Part shown: positions 23,510 through 33,988 of the stretch, piece after piece
How the letters are laid out: every line of letters starts with the position of its first letter
Position numbering within the stretch: position 1 is the first letter of the stretch
Assembly (NCBI RefSeq): GCF_000143415.4
Contig: NW_003314319.1
Location: 232,460 to 296,459, forward strand
DNA: 64,000 bases
Direction: 5' to 3'
Source of the DNA: Selaginella moellendorffii
Lineage: Eukaryota; Streptophyta; Lycopodiopsida; Selaginellales; Selaginellaceae
Program-made: the position numbers and the translations under genes
Notes under the pieces: model-generated
What the model was told of the DNA's origin: nothing
The model's database searches: none
The model's input: only the letters and a program-made list of their open reading frames with translations

Positions 23510-23916
23510 AATGGCATGTATTTATTTAAAAATGTAACTTATTATGGCATGGGGTTCCATGCCATTGTATTAATATTAAAAGACAATTCTTTGAGAGGAT
23601 TTGCATTATACTAGAAGTGTTACAGCATGTTATTGGAAGTCTACGAAAATAAGGGGAAAGTAAAGATTGAATGGGGACTTGGGCTCCACCTAAACTCGGA
23701 GCAACTAAGCCAATATTAAAAGGATGGAAAGAAATTGGACGACGATGACAAGGAAAAGAGAGAGGTGAAGCAGTGGCAGGGGGAGGAGAAGTGATTGAGT
23801 AGACATTTCCTTGTTTAAAATAAAATGGCATGTGCCTCAATGCAGTTGAATTTTGTTATATTTATATACTATATAAAGGTTTGGAAACCTTATTTTACAA
23901 GTGGGATAATGACAAT
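23510..23916. other. Element D right subterminal region, no gene
   Basis: It holds palindrome copies at 23511 (half), 23544 and 23825, plus the short hairpin 23901-23922 next to the terminal repeat. No coding frame is supported. Confidence 0.55.
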
Positions 23917-23940
23917 TCCCACTTTAACGAAATAGAGCTT
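23917..23940 (-). repeat. Element D right terminal inverted repeat
   Basis: 24 bp ending AACGAAATAGAGCTT, the exact reverse complement of the left end and followed by AGTG. It overlaps a small hairpin (GTGGGATAATG / CAATTCCCAC, 23901-23922) at this end. Confidence 0.95.
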
Positions 23941-23944
23941 AGTG

Positions 23945-25017
23945 GCTACCTTCTTTTCTTGGGCTCGAGTGGCTGCGGTTTACTACTGTTGCCTATAGAG
24001 TTCCTCAGCTACCAAAATCGTGTTGACCGATGAGGTTGGTGCCTTGCCTTTGCTTGACGAAGGGGCTGTCTCAATTGCTTGTCGCTCCAATTGCTCCTGA
24101 TATGTCTCTGGTCCCCAAGACGATGTGGAATTATCAGTGAAGGGATGTTGTTGGACACGTTCAGAAGATGGAGGTCAAAGCTCTGGATGAAGCTTGAAGC
24201 AGTACTGCGTGTTGTGTGTGTTTGTCTCATTCTCGAGCTGTAGTGGCCTCTTTCCTGGACTCCACCAGCTTCTGGAGCAGTTTGTCATGGTGTGATTGCT
24301 GCTGAAGAATGATCTCCTTTAGCTACTGCATCTTGTTGGCAAAGTTCTCAATACCCGGAGGTGTATGCTCAATAGCGACGGGCTTTGGTGTGGATGGGCG
24401 AACAGCTGCACAAGGTGACTCTGATGGGGTGATGGCTTGGTTGAAATCAACTCTACCAATTCCCAGGTCGACAAGGAGCTCTCTTTCCAGCTTTGTGGCA
24501 AATAAAAATGCTTCGTGGCAAGACCTGAATGTCTTCTTAAGAAGTTTCCGCTGCAAGTTCCCATGCAGACCCACTGTGAATGCCGTGATCCCTTGTTGCT
24601 CATCTTGGACCACTCTACGATCCCAACACTACTTCTAGTATGCTTGAAACTGGGTGATATAGTCAAGAACAGACTCGTGAGCACCTTGCCAGAACGAAAA
24701 GTGGTCAACAAGTAGCCGATTTATGGGTTTCTCTTCAACGAAACATTCCTTAAAAGAAGCAAGTAGTGTCTAGAAATTTGTCTAGTCCTCTGGGAGGAGA
24801 GAATCTGCCCAAGTTGCTGCTTTGCTTTTGAGAGACTACAAGAAGTCGCGGCACATACGATCATCATTGACGATCATGTTTGTGGTGTAGTAGTAATCAA
24901 AGCGTCTGATATGTGATGCTGGAGCGACTGTTCCAACACTTGAGAATGTTAGCAGATCACTCCCCCTTTGTAGAACATGGAGCTAAAGTCGAGATAAAGG
25001 TGGTTGTGCCATAGCTT
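23945..25017 (-). pseudogene. Element C gag portion (degenerate), left of the D insertion in coding order
   Basis: Minus-strand translation gives a plant-type retrotransposon gag: APASHIRRFDYYYTTNMIV near 24870-24930, KAATWADSLLPEDW near 24780-24830, then VGLHGNLQRKLLKKTFRSCH and EAFLFATKLERELL at 24460-24580. A Gln-rich coiled stretch follows at about 24270-24320. Stops and frame changes are frequent. It reads into the protease part at 10660 once element D is excised in silico, and is cut at 25018-25022 (GTAGA) by element E. Confidence 0.75.
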
Positions 25018-25022
25018 GTAGA

Positions 25023-26171
25023 TGTAAGCCACAAATTTTTCCTTTCCAATTTGCCAGCTTACCTCATCTATCTGACCAACTTTGCCTTGGCTTGTGCTAA
25101 GTTCCCTCACCAAGATCCTCGCCTATGGTACCAGCTCCTACTTGGTCCTACTTGGTTTCAGCTACTCACTGCACGAGCAATGGAGTGTTAGCCATCCATC
25201 TACGGATTCCCAAATCTCTCCCAATCCCCCTCCTCGGGTTAGACTGGACTTAAGGTTCGGCTACACTCCCCGCAGGCACAAGCATCCAAGCACACCAAGC
25301 CTCCAGATTCCTAACACCCATTGGTACCACAAGACTTGATCATGGGACCCTCTAAATCCCAAGCCTTGGGTGCAGCACTTGCTTCGAGACGTCGGGGCAA
25401 AACACCGTGGCCTAACGGCCCGGTATGGGTACCTCTACCCCCCCACTTCCATCCCGAAGGGAAGGCCCAAGCCCCTAGGAAGGGCAAGGACCAATGAGCC
25501 ACAAGGTACTCAAGTGGGGCACCACTCCACATGAGCCGGGAGCACCGTAGTCGGTTTCCCTTTTGGGAGTGGGAGCTGCTCTTGAGCACTTCCCTAGGTG
25601 GCCCCTCCGGCACCACCCAAGCCCATGCTCACTCCCACCCAAGGCCCCTCGGCCCCAGTCTCAACATCAAGTCAGTTTGGAAATACCAGTGGAGAGTTCC
25701 TTCAAGACTAGTTCTTGGACCTCACTATCCCTACTATACTTTTGGAACCCCCTGCAGCCCCCCCCCCCCCCCTGGGAGAAACACGCTTTGGGCTTTCACC
25801 CCTTGAGCTGTATTAGTATGTGGACTTAGTCTCAAAATCGATCTTGGACTCAATCTCGGACCCGACTTCAGACTCGATCTCGGACTCGATCTCGGACTCG
25901 ATCTCGGACCCGATCTCGGACTCGACTTCGGACTCGACCTCGGACTCGGTCTCGGACCCGATTTGGATCTTGGACTCCGTCTCGAACTCGGTCTCGATCT
26001 CAGTCTCCGATTCGGCCTCGGCTCGATCCCGGACTCTATCTCAAACTCAGTCTCAGAGTCGGTCTTGGACTCGATCTTCGACTCGGTCCCATCCGATGAA
26101 CTCTTTGTCATTTCGGTCATGCTTTTGGGGATCCTTTAGCCTATGACATCTCGGGGAGTCGGTTCCTTACA
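25023..26171 (-). repeat. Element E 3' LTR
   Basis: 1,149 bp. It contains a poly-C run at about 25755-25771 and a 12-bp minisatellite at about 25830-26090. Relative to the other LTR it has a small duplication of CTACTTGGTC near 25140. Confidence 0.93.
25830..26090. repeat. 12-bp minisatellite in the E LTR
   Basis: About twenty degenerate units of CTCGGACTCGAT type, shared with the other LTR at 32200-32480 with changes. Either strand reads as a false low-complexity protein. Confidence 0.9.
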
Positions 26172-26634
26172 ACTCCACCACCCATAGAAGAAGTTCGATG
26201 CCCACATCGAATGTCTCTTTTTATCCTACGACTTGTTGACCATGTCTCCGGGGGCATCCCCCCACTTAGCGGTGTGCCTAAGTTAGCCTCCCCGGCCAAG
26301 AGCCCATGACAACGGAATATAAGTGTCCCTATACCCCTCACCTCACCACGGCCTAGTATGGGGTCGGGACTTGAACCCAGCCTTGCTTTACTAGGGGGTT
26401 GGGACTTGAACCCAACCTCCGTAGAATATGTCTACGGATTCGACATCCCCGTGGGGAGTCGGGCGTAGTGCCCTATGCCTGGTCGACCTATCCAACCCAT
26501 GCTAATTAGCTTACCTTCGGCACGCCTTCGGGTCCCAACATATGCCTCTTGCTCAACTTCACAAATTGATGTTTTTAATTGAACTTTGCATAAGTACATA
26601 GAGTTCTGCCTTGCAAAAATTCCTCCACTAGATC

Positions 26635-29600
26635 TCACGCGTTCGCTAGGTTCTCCTCCGGTTCCCATGTTGCTTCAAAATGTGGAAATCCTTTCCACTT
26701 CACATGGAACTCTCTCACCTCACGTCCTTGTCGCTTGCTCTTGTGCGCATTGAGGATGGCCTTGACTTCGTATTCCTCTTCCCCTTGGATAACCTCAGGT
26801 AAAGGTCTCACTTGGTCCTTGCGAAGCGGATCCTCAAAGTATGGCTTGAGTAAGTTCACGTGGAACACTGGGTGCATCTTACCCATCTCTCGAGGAAGTC
26901 GGAGTTGGTAAGCCACTTTACCGATTCGTGCCTCAATCTCGTAAGGCCCCGCGAACCTGCTTATGGAACTCAAGATCAATTCATTTACAGGAATACATGC
27001 ATTTTTACCTTTGGGTCAACTTCCGGTTGATCCCACTTGGTAGCCTAAGGTTCTTGGTGTTCAACCACACCTTCTCCCCAGCTTGGAACTCTACATCCCA
27101 ACACTTCTGGTTCGCGTATTTGGTTTGCCTTTGTTGAGCCCGTTCCAAAGAATCCCTCACTAGATTCCAAATGCTGAGTCTTTCCGCCGTGAATGCCTCC
27201 ACTACGGGTAACTCTCCATGATACTCGGCCACGCCGAGTTCCACAGGACCTTCAATAGCTTGCCCATTGATGACTTCCTATGGACTCACCCCGATACTCG
27301 AATGTGGTGAGTTGTTATAACACATTTCCGCAAGTCCCAAATGACTTACCCAATCGGTCTGGTCTCCCGAGACATAGAATCGCAAATAATCCTCCAGCTG
27401 CCTATTCACCCTTTCCGTTTGTCCGTCTGTCAAGAAATGTTAGTGCCAACAACTTGACTTAATACCCCATAACTATCTGTGGGTGATAGGCTGTGCTGAA
27501 TTTCAACTTGGTGCGATACTATTCCAGGAGAGTCCTCTAGAACCTACTGGTGAAGATCTTATCTCAATCTGAGATGATCTCTTCCGGTCTTCCCCGCACT
27601 CAAACCACTTGTTCGAAGAATAGCTTCGCCACACCTTCCGCATCCACCTCCGTTGTGGTGGGTATGAAATGTGCCATTTTCGAAAATCGGTCCACCACCA
27701 CGAATATCGCATCAAACCCCTCCCTTGGGGGGAGTCCCGTGATGAAGTCCATCGTAAGACATTTCCACGGGCAATCTGGAATTGGGATGCTTTGCAACAA
27801 GCCCCCACTAGCCTTAGTCACGACTTTGACCTGCTGACATGTTGGACATGTCTTTACATAGTCTTGGACGTCCTTAGCCATATCTGGCCAATGGTACTTC
27901 CTCTTGAGTAAGCCCGTTGTCTTGGGCACTCCGCCGTGTCCCGCAAGAGGTCCGTCATGACACTCTTCTAAGGCTACCTTCCTTTGTTCCCCTTCTGGAA
28001 CGTACACCCTTGTTTGTTTGTAATAGATGAGTCTGTTGCGTTCCGCATAGCCTGTTTTCTCTTCCATTGGCAGCTCACCTCTCTGGTGAGCTTCCCGTGC
28101 GTCTAGATTCCTCAGCAACACTTCTTGTGCTAGACCATCGTTCTCATATGCTGTCCGCACATCATCCCAAAAGGTTGCTGTTGCGCTGGATATTGCCAAC
28201 CTCAAGCTCGCTTTTCGACTTAGCGCATCCGCCACAATGTTGCTCTTCCCAGGCTTGTACAGAATTTCGCAATCAAAATCGGCCAAGGCATTGGCCCACC
28301 GACCTTGTTTCCCTCTCAGGTCGGGCTGTGACAAGAAGTGTTTCGTTGCCACATTGTCCGTATAAACCTTGAAGTGTCTCCCAAGGTAGTGTCGCCACTC
28401 CTTGAGCGCCTTGACCACCGCAAACAATTCTTTCTCGTGGGCAGGCCACTTCCTTTAAGCCTTGTCTAACTTCTTCGAGAAGAATGCTACTGGATGGTTG
28501 TCTTGCTTCAAAACTGCGCCCAACGCAAAGTCCGAAGCATCCGTTTCTACCTCAAAGTCCTTACCAAAGTTTGGTAATGCCAATACGGGAGCCTTCCTCA
28601 ACTTCCCTTTGAGGTGGACGAATGCCGCCTCGCATTCCACTGTCCATACCATCTTCCCTTTTCCTGTTTGATCCGTTAAGGGCAGGGCTACTCTCGAATA
28701 GTGTCTGATAAACTTTCAATAGTAGTTGCATAGCCCCAGGAATGCCCTCAACTCGTGTACATTCGATGGTCGCTCCCATTCCTAGATCACTTGGACCTTC
28801 TTCGGGTCCACCTTGAGCCCGTCCTGGCCCACCACATGCCCGAGAAACTTTACCTCTTGTTGAGCAAAGTCACATTTGCTCTCTTTAGCATATAGTTTGT
28901 GTTCCCTTAGTTTCTCAAACACCTTCGCCAAGTGTTCGGCATGCTCCTCTAGCGTCTCGCTATAGATCAGGATGTAGTTGATATAGACGACCACGAAGTG
29001 ATCCAGATAGGGTACAAAGATGTGGTTCATTAGCGCCGAAAACGTTGCCGGCGCATCGCATAGCCCGAAGGGCATCACCAGAAACTCGAAGCTCCCATAC
29101 CTCGTTCGACAGGTTGTCTTCTCGACATCTTCCTCGGCTACCCTGATCTGGTAGTATCCTGACCTTAGGTCAATCCTCGAGAACTATTTTGCCTTGCCCA
29201 ACCTATCGAACAGGTCCTCAATCTTGGGTAAAGGGTACTTGTTCTTCTTTGTATATTTGTTTAGCAACCGATAGTCTATGCACATGCGCATAGATCCATC
29301 TTTCTTTTTCACAAATAACACCGGCGCCCCATACAACGACTTACTCAACCTAACATACCCTTTGTCCACCAACTCCTCTAGTTGGCACTTGAGCTCCTCG
29401 AGTTCTTTCTCGTTCAAACGATAGGGGGGACGAACCACCGCCTCAGCACCCTCGACCAGCTCAATCTTATGTTCTATCAGTCGTGTGGGGGGCAACCCCA
29501 CTGGTAACTCCTCTAGCATGGTATCCTGGAATTGGTCCAACACCCGTTGGATCACTAAAGGTACTTTTTCCGTTCCTATCTTTTTGTCACTCTTCACTGA

Positions 29601-31346
29601 GAGTAAGCACAAAAATGCTGCCTTAATTCCTTTAGTGAGTTGTCCTCTCGTGGACACCAGGTTTAAGCAAGATTCTTTGGCCTTGCTTTGCCCTACCTTT
29701 AGATCCTGGGCCTCCACCCTGGACCTTCTTCCTTGGGCATTCGCTAGTACCACAAGGTTTCTACCTTGTCCATGCAGGGCTACTACGAACCGATTGAACC
29801 AGTCCATTCCGAAGATCACGTCAAATCCCGCCATATCTAACATGGTGAAATCCATGTCAACTTTCCATGTCTCTACTTCAACTCTCGCTTGTCGAAGTAC
29901 CTCATCAGTGCTTTGGCTACCTTGAACAAACTCTATAGTCCTTGGTTCGCCTAACCGCTGCACCGTTAGTCCGGCTTGCCGGACTATGTCTGCAGCCACA
30001 AAATTATCTGAAGCACCCATGTCAATAAGGATTTTAACAAAGCTACCTCCGAGCTTCCCCCGAAGGGCTAGTAGATGTCGCGAACGACTCTCTACCAAAG
30101 TTGCTCGTGTAATGAGTAACTTTGAGTTAGGGACTGAATCACATACCTCAGTTTGAACTTCACCCGACTTGATGGCCATATTGGCTCTGGCCTTCTTCAG
30201 GTAGGGACATTCCCTCGAAAAGTGTCCTACTTCACCGCAGTTGTAGCATACATTGTTTCCCACGCTGCTATACGACTTGACCTTCTTATCCGTGGGTTTG
30301 TCTCTTTTCGCTTGACTCCCCCACGTACTCACTCGCTGGCCACCGGATTTGCCTTTCCAAAACCCCGAGGACTCATTCTTAGAGAAACTCTTCTTGAATT
30401 TCCCTCTGCTAAACATTCCCCTTGGTTTGGCCCCTTTGCTAAACGTGGATCCTGACCCCGTCATGTTCCCCTTTCGCAGGTTATCGTTGAAATGTACCTT
30501 GATGGCCGCATCCAACGCTTCCATGTAGTTGGTCGGGTTCCACCGCATCACTTCACCGCGAGCCCAGGTTTGCAAACCTGATATGAAGGCATGGAACGCA
30601 TCCATATCCCCCCTGTCTGTGACAAGTATCATCTTTGCCATAAACCCATTCACATACTCTTGAATGGTTCCGGTCTGCTTCAGCCTACTCAGCTCATCCC
30701 TTAGATGCAGAGTAGCATTCGGAGGAACGTAAGTTGCGCGGATCCTCGCCTTCATCATTTCCCAAGTGGCCACCAGTCCTTCGTTGGCCTCTGTCGTTCT
30801 CCACCAAGACTTGGCATTATCTGCCAAGTATGGTTTTGCACATGGGACCTTCTCCGAGCTCAGTAATCGCAACACTCGGAAGTAGTCCTCCATATCATAA
30901 AACTAATCCTCCACCACCTTATTGTTGTTCACTCCCTTGAAGACCGGTGGGGGCTTTGGTTTGTACTTGGGAACTGCCTGAGGGACTGATTGCACTTCGG
31001 TCTGTTCGACTTTGTCTGGTTTTACCTCAGTCCCTGCCGAAGGGTCCGCACCTTCTGCGCTGCTAGCATCCGCAGTCTTTCGCTTTTTCTTCCGCTTCTC
31101 ATCACGCTTTAGCTTGCGTACGAGAGTCTCCAGCAGGGCATTGGTCTGTGCCAATTGTCCTTCTAGAACGTCCAATCGAGCCTTGGACGACCGAACCTCG
31201 CCACCGGACTTCTGTTTAGAAGTTTCCTCACTAGAGTCCTCCTCATGCAAGGATTCCTCATCCATAGCCTCTTGTTCGACCGGAGACTCTAGCTCTAGCG
31301 GAGGTTCTGTCTCCGCCTGGGTTTGCTTACGCCCCGCCCTTGCCAT
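26635..31346 (-). pseudogene. Element E Gag-Pol with chromodomain, inactivated
   Basis: ATG 31344-31346 begins Gag (N-terminal acidic, then [12 protein letters not shown], then the CCHC knuckle [14 protein letters not shown] near 30210-30250). The protease near 30005-30035 has DMG where DTG or DSG is expected. RT spans about 29400-28780 ([28 protein letters not shown]), but the YIDD box reads YINY (about 28970-28985), removing both metal-binding Asp residues. RNase H (about 28650-28200), the integrase zinc region and the first catalytic Asp residues (MDFITGLP, DRFSKMAHF) follow down to 27600. The rest of integrase is frame-shifted (27244-27005). A chromodomain (FHVKWKGFPHFEATWEPEENL) ends at about 26640. 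Stops at 30903, 29181, 28779 and 28452 interrupt the frame. Confidence 0.92.
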
Positions 31347-31405
31347 CTCTCAGCAATCTGCCTCTATCCTTCATTAGAACTGAGGAAAAGGCTCCGATAC
31401 CAAAT

Positions 31406-32556
31406 TGTATGCCACAAATTTTTCCTTTCCAATTTGCCAGCTTACCTCGTCTATCTGACCAACTTTGCCTTGGCTTCTGCTAGGTTCCCTCGCCAAGATC
31501 CTCGCCTATGGTACCAGCTCCTACTTGGTTTTAGCTACTCACTGCACGAGCAATGGAGTGTTAGCCATCCATCTACGGATTCCCAAATCTCTCCCAATCC
31601 CCCTCCCCGGGTTAGACTGGACTTAAGGTTCGGCTACACTCCCCGCAGGCACAAGCATCCAAGCACACCTAGCCTCCAGATTCCTAACACCCCTTGGTAC
31701 CACAAGACTTGATCATGGGACCCTCTAAATCCCAAGCCTTGGGTGCAACACTTGCTTCGAAATGTCGGGGCAAAACACCGTGGCCTAACGGCCCGGTATG
31801 GGTACCTCTACCCCCCCACTTCCATCCCGAAGGGAAGGCCCAAGCCCCTAGGAAGGGTGAGGACCAATGAGCCACAAGGTACTCAAGTGGGGCACCACTC
31901 CACATGAGCCGGGAGCACCGTAGTCGGTTTCCCTTTCGGGAGTGGGAGGTACTCTTGAGCACTTCCCTAGGTGGCCCCTCCGGCACCACCCAAGCCCATG
32001 CTCACTCGCACCCAAGGCCCCTCGGCCCCAGTCTCAACCTCAAGTCAATTTGGAAACACCAGTGAAGAGTTCCTTCAAGACTGATTCCTGGACCTCACTA
32101 TCCCTACTATACTTTTGGAACCCCCTGCAGCCCCCCCCCCCCCCCTGGGAGACACACGCTTTGGGCTTTCACCCCTTGAGCTGTATTAGTATGTGGACTT
32201 AGTCTCAGAATCGATCTCGGACTCAATCTCGGACCCGACTTCGGACTCGGTTTCGGACTTGATCTCGGACTCGATCTCGGACCCGATCTCGGACTTGAAT
32301 TTGGACTCGACCTCGGACTCGGTCTCGGACCCGATTTGGATCTCGGACTCCGTCTTGAACTCGGTCTCGAACTCGGTCTCGATCTTGGTCTCTGATTCGG
32401 CCTCGGCTCGATCCCGGACTCTATCTCGAACTCGGTCTTAGAATTGGTCTTGGACTCGATCTTAGACTCGGTCCCATCCGATGAACTCTTTGTCATTTCG
32501 GTCATGCTTTCGGGGATCCTTTAGCCTACGACATCTCGGGGAGTCAGTTCCTTACA
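31406..32556 (-). repeat. Element E 5' LTR
   Basis: 1,151 bp, collinear with 25023-26171, including a poly-C run (about 32130-32146) and the minisatellite (about 32200-32480). It is followed by GTAGA at 32557-32561. Confidence 0.93.
32200..32480. repeat. 12-bp minisatellite in the second E LTR
   Basis: Same CTCGGACTCGAT-type units as 25830-26090, with different substitutions and unit number. Confidence 0.9.
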
Positions 32557-32561
32557 GTAGA

Positions 32562-33060
32562 TCGAAGTCATTGGAATCTGCTGAGGATGAAGAGGACTCA
32601 GCCCGAGAAGGTGCTGTGTCATACCTAAACTGCCCTTGGATGTTATAAAGTTTACTCCATACCTTAGGGCCTTAAGATATGGTAAAAGGGTGCCAATTTG
32701 TTGCACGTCTAGTTTGTACTGGCATCAAATACCCTGAACACTGCAAATGCCTGGTCAAGGCAAACTGGGTTGACAGGAGCAAGGAGACTGTAGGCTAGTG
32801 CTCAAGTTGCTCAAAGTTGCCCAAAATGCCTGTGACGAAGAGAAATAAGGGTGAAACTGGAAGGAGATGTTGGCCTTGAGTACATATAACAGTTGGCCCA
32901 TAGAGTAAGTGCTGACCTCTCGGAGTAGCCGGTAGCCAGTAACTAGTAACCAGTAACCAATAACTAGGAACCTGTAACCTATAACTGGTAACCCCCTGCT
33001 CTCGCTCCTACGCATACTCCAACCTCTGCGCCAACTCCTGTTCCCTGAAGATTTCTTCGT
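32562..33060 (-). mobile_element. Probable remaining 5' part of element C, with a short degenerate repeat
   Basis: This DNA directly continues element C on the far side of element E's duplication, but I cannot identify a domain in it. At about 32935-32995 there is a run of AACTAGTAACCAGTAACC-like units of 8-9 nt. It may be the C leader or LTR; the outer boundary is not visible. Confidence 0.4.
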
Positions 33061-33988
33061 TCTCAAGGAACTCCCAACAAAGTTTAGCCCAAAAGAGAAA
33101 AATGAGTCCTTTGGTCTTGATCTTTCCCCATTTGACTGTTAGTGGGCTCATTGGAAAGGGCTCAACCCCATCTCCCCTCTATCATAAGAATTTGTGAAGA
33201 AGTTACCTCAATATTCTCCAAAATCCAAAAAGAGGTAGCCAACAACACCAATATTGTGGAAAAACATGTGCATGTCACTAATGTAGATCGATACTAAGGC
33301 GCCATTAGTACTTTCGGAAAGCCTAGGACTAGGAGCACCTCTAAAGACAAGTGGCATCCAAAACAAAGCCTGGAGAGGCACATCTTCCTGCTACAAAGAT
33401 GATCTAATCTAGCTGGAGAAGAAAATCCTTTTGCATACCGTCAATTCACCCAAATCTAGCGCCAAGAATCACCACTACTTGTAGATCTAGGCCAGATCTA
33501 CAAGCCCAAATGCATTACTTTAAGAAATTGGGTTAAGGATCTAAGCGAGAAAGTGAAAACCATAAAATATTCATTCAACTAAGCCAAGAAATGTTGTATC
33601 TCTTCAAATACTGCACGGCTTGATGAATGCCATACCTTGCTGGAAAGAGGAGCTCCAGATCTATCCAACGCGCCTAAGATCAAACAAAACCACCACCAGA
33701 AAAACAAGAATTCCTTCCCAAAGTCTGTAGTCAAAAGAAAAAGAGAGAAATAACACCTTAGAAAGTGCTACATGTCATGTCGAGTTCACCATTTGTTAGG
33801 GGAAAGAGGGGCACCTCCCCAACACTCGCTCAAACACAAGAAATGCTTCAATGCTCTTCACAAAAATGCCGCCCCCCCCCCCCCCCCCCTCCCCCCCTTC
33901 CGCGGCCCTCCGTGGGTCAAGGGTTTTATACAAGGAAGATAGGGAATATTCTAAGGACTAAAATATTCCCTCTCCCTCTCACACTTTC
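33061..33988. other. Repeat-derived intergenic DNA with poly-C tract
   Basis: No gene seen. A run of about 18 C at 33872-33889, extended by a further C block, is followed by AATATTCCC-containing DNA. Read on the minus strand (GTGTGAGAGGGAG...AATATT), this resembles the segment near 37200-37260, suggesting an old LTR-type relic. Confidence 0.4.

Larger units (their letters stand above)
10891..23846. repeat. Dispersed 22-bp palindrome family of element D (about 27 copies)
   Basis: Consensus arms ATGGCRTG and CAYGCCAT enclose a 6-nt GC-rich centre, usually GGCC. Copies seen: 10891-10912, 11211-11229 (half), 11296-11317, 11707-11727, 11896-11919, 12056-12077, 12202-12223, 13543-13564, 13601-13622, 15447-15468, 15517-15538, 15615-15636, 16227-16251, 16302-16323, 16983-17002 (half), 17158-17179, 17936-17957, 18013-18034, 18073-18094, 19350-19371, 20831-20852, 20969-20990, 21160-21181, 22392-22413, 22467-22488, 23511-23520 (half), 23544-23565, 23825-23846. 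None was noticed outside 10665-23940. They occur in subterminal DNA, the promoter region, introns and exons. Likely role: binding site for an element-encoded protein (inference). Confidence 0.9.
10665..23940 (+). mobile_element. Element D: 13.3-kb DNA transposon with 24-bp TIRs, transposase and ParB/FCP1-like fusion gene
   Basis: The left end (10665-10688) and right end (23917-23940) are perfect 24-bp inverted repeats beginning AAGCTCTATTTCG. Both sides are flanked by AGTG (10661-10664 and 23941-23944), a 4-bp target duplication. Removing the element plus one AGTG rejoins an open frame of retroelement C, confirming the ends. Content: small leftward ORF 11325-11582, leftward transposase 12223-15364, a 2.5-kb divergent promoter region, and a rightward 13-exon gene 17888-23509. 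About 27 copies of a 22-bp palindrome are confined to this element. The transposase resembles DUF7869 proteins, with DDE-like acidic residues. I cannot place it in a named superfamily; the 4-bp duplication alone does not decide. Confidence 0.93.
25023..32556 (-). mobile_element. Element E: full-length Ty3/gypsy chromovirus
   Basis: LTRs at 25023-26171 (3' LTR) and 31406-32556 (5' LTR) begin TGTA and end TACA. They are flanked by the 5-bp duplication GTAGA (25018-25022 and 32557-32561). The primer-binding site on the minus strand (31391-31402) matches the plant tRNA-iMet type TGGTATCAGAGC with one mismatch. A polypurine tract GGGTGGTGGAG (complement of 26173-26183) precedes the 3' LTR. Coding order is Gag, protease, RT, RNase H, integrase, chromodomain. 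The LTRs look clearly more than 90% identical by eye. It is inserted in element C. Catalytic residues of protease and RT are mutated, so this copy is dead. Confidence 0.95.

Noticed and set aside
10891-23846. CRISPR array
   Set aside because: The palindromes are irregularly spaced, vary in sequence, occur in introns and exons of a eukaryotic element, and lack uniform spacers.
25820-26146. Ser/Asp-repeat ORFs over the LTR minisatellite, and the same at 32193-32505
   Set aside because: They are translations of a 12-bp DNA repeat inside LTRs, open on both strands, without start context or homologues.
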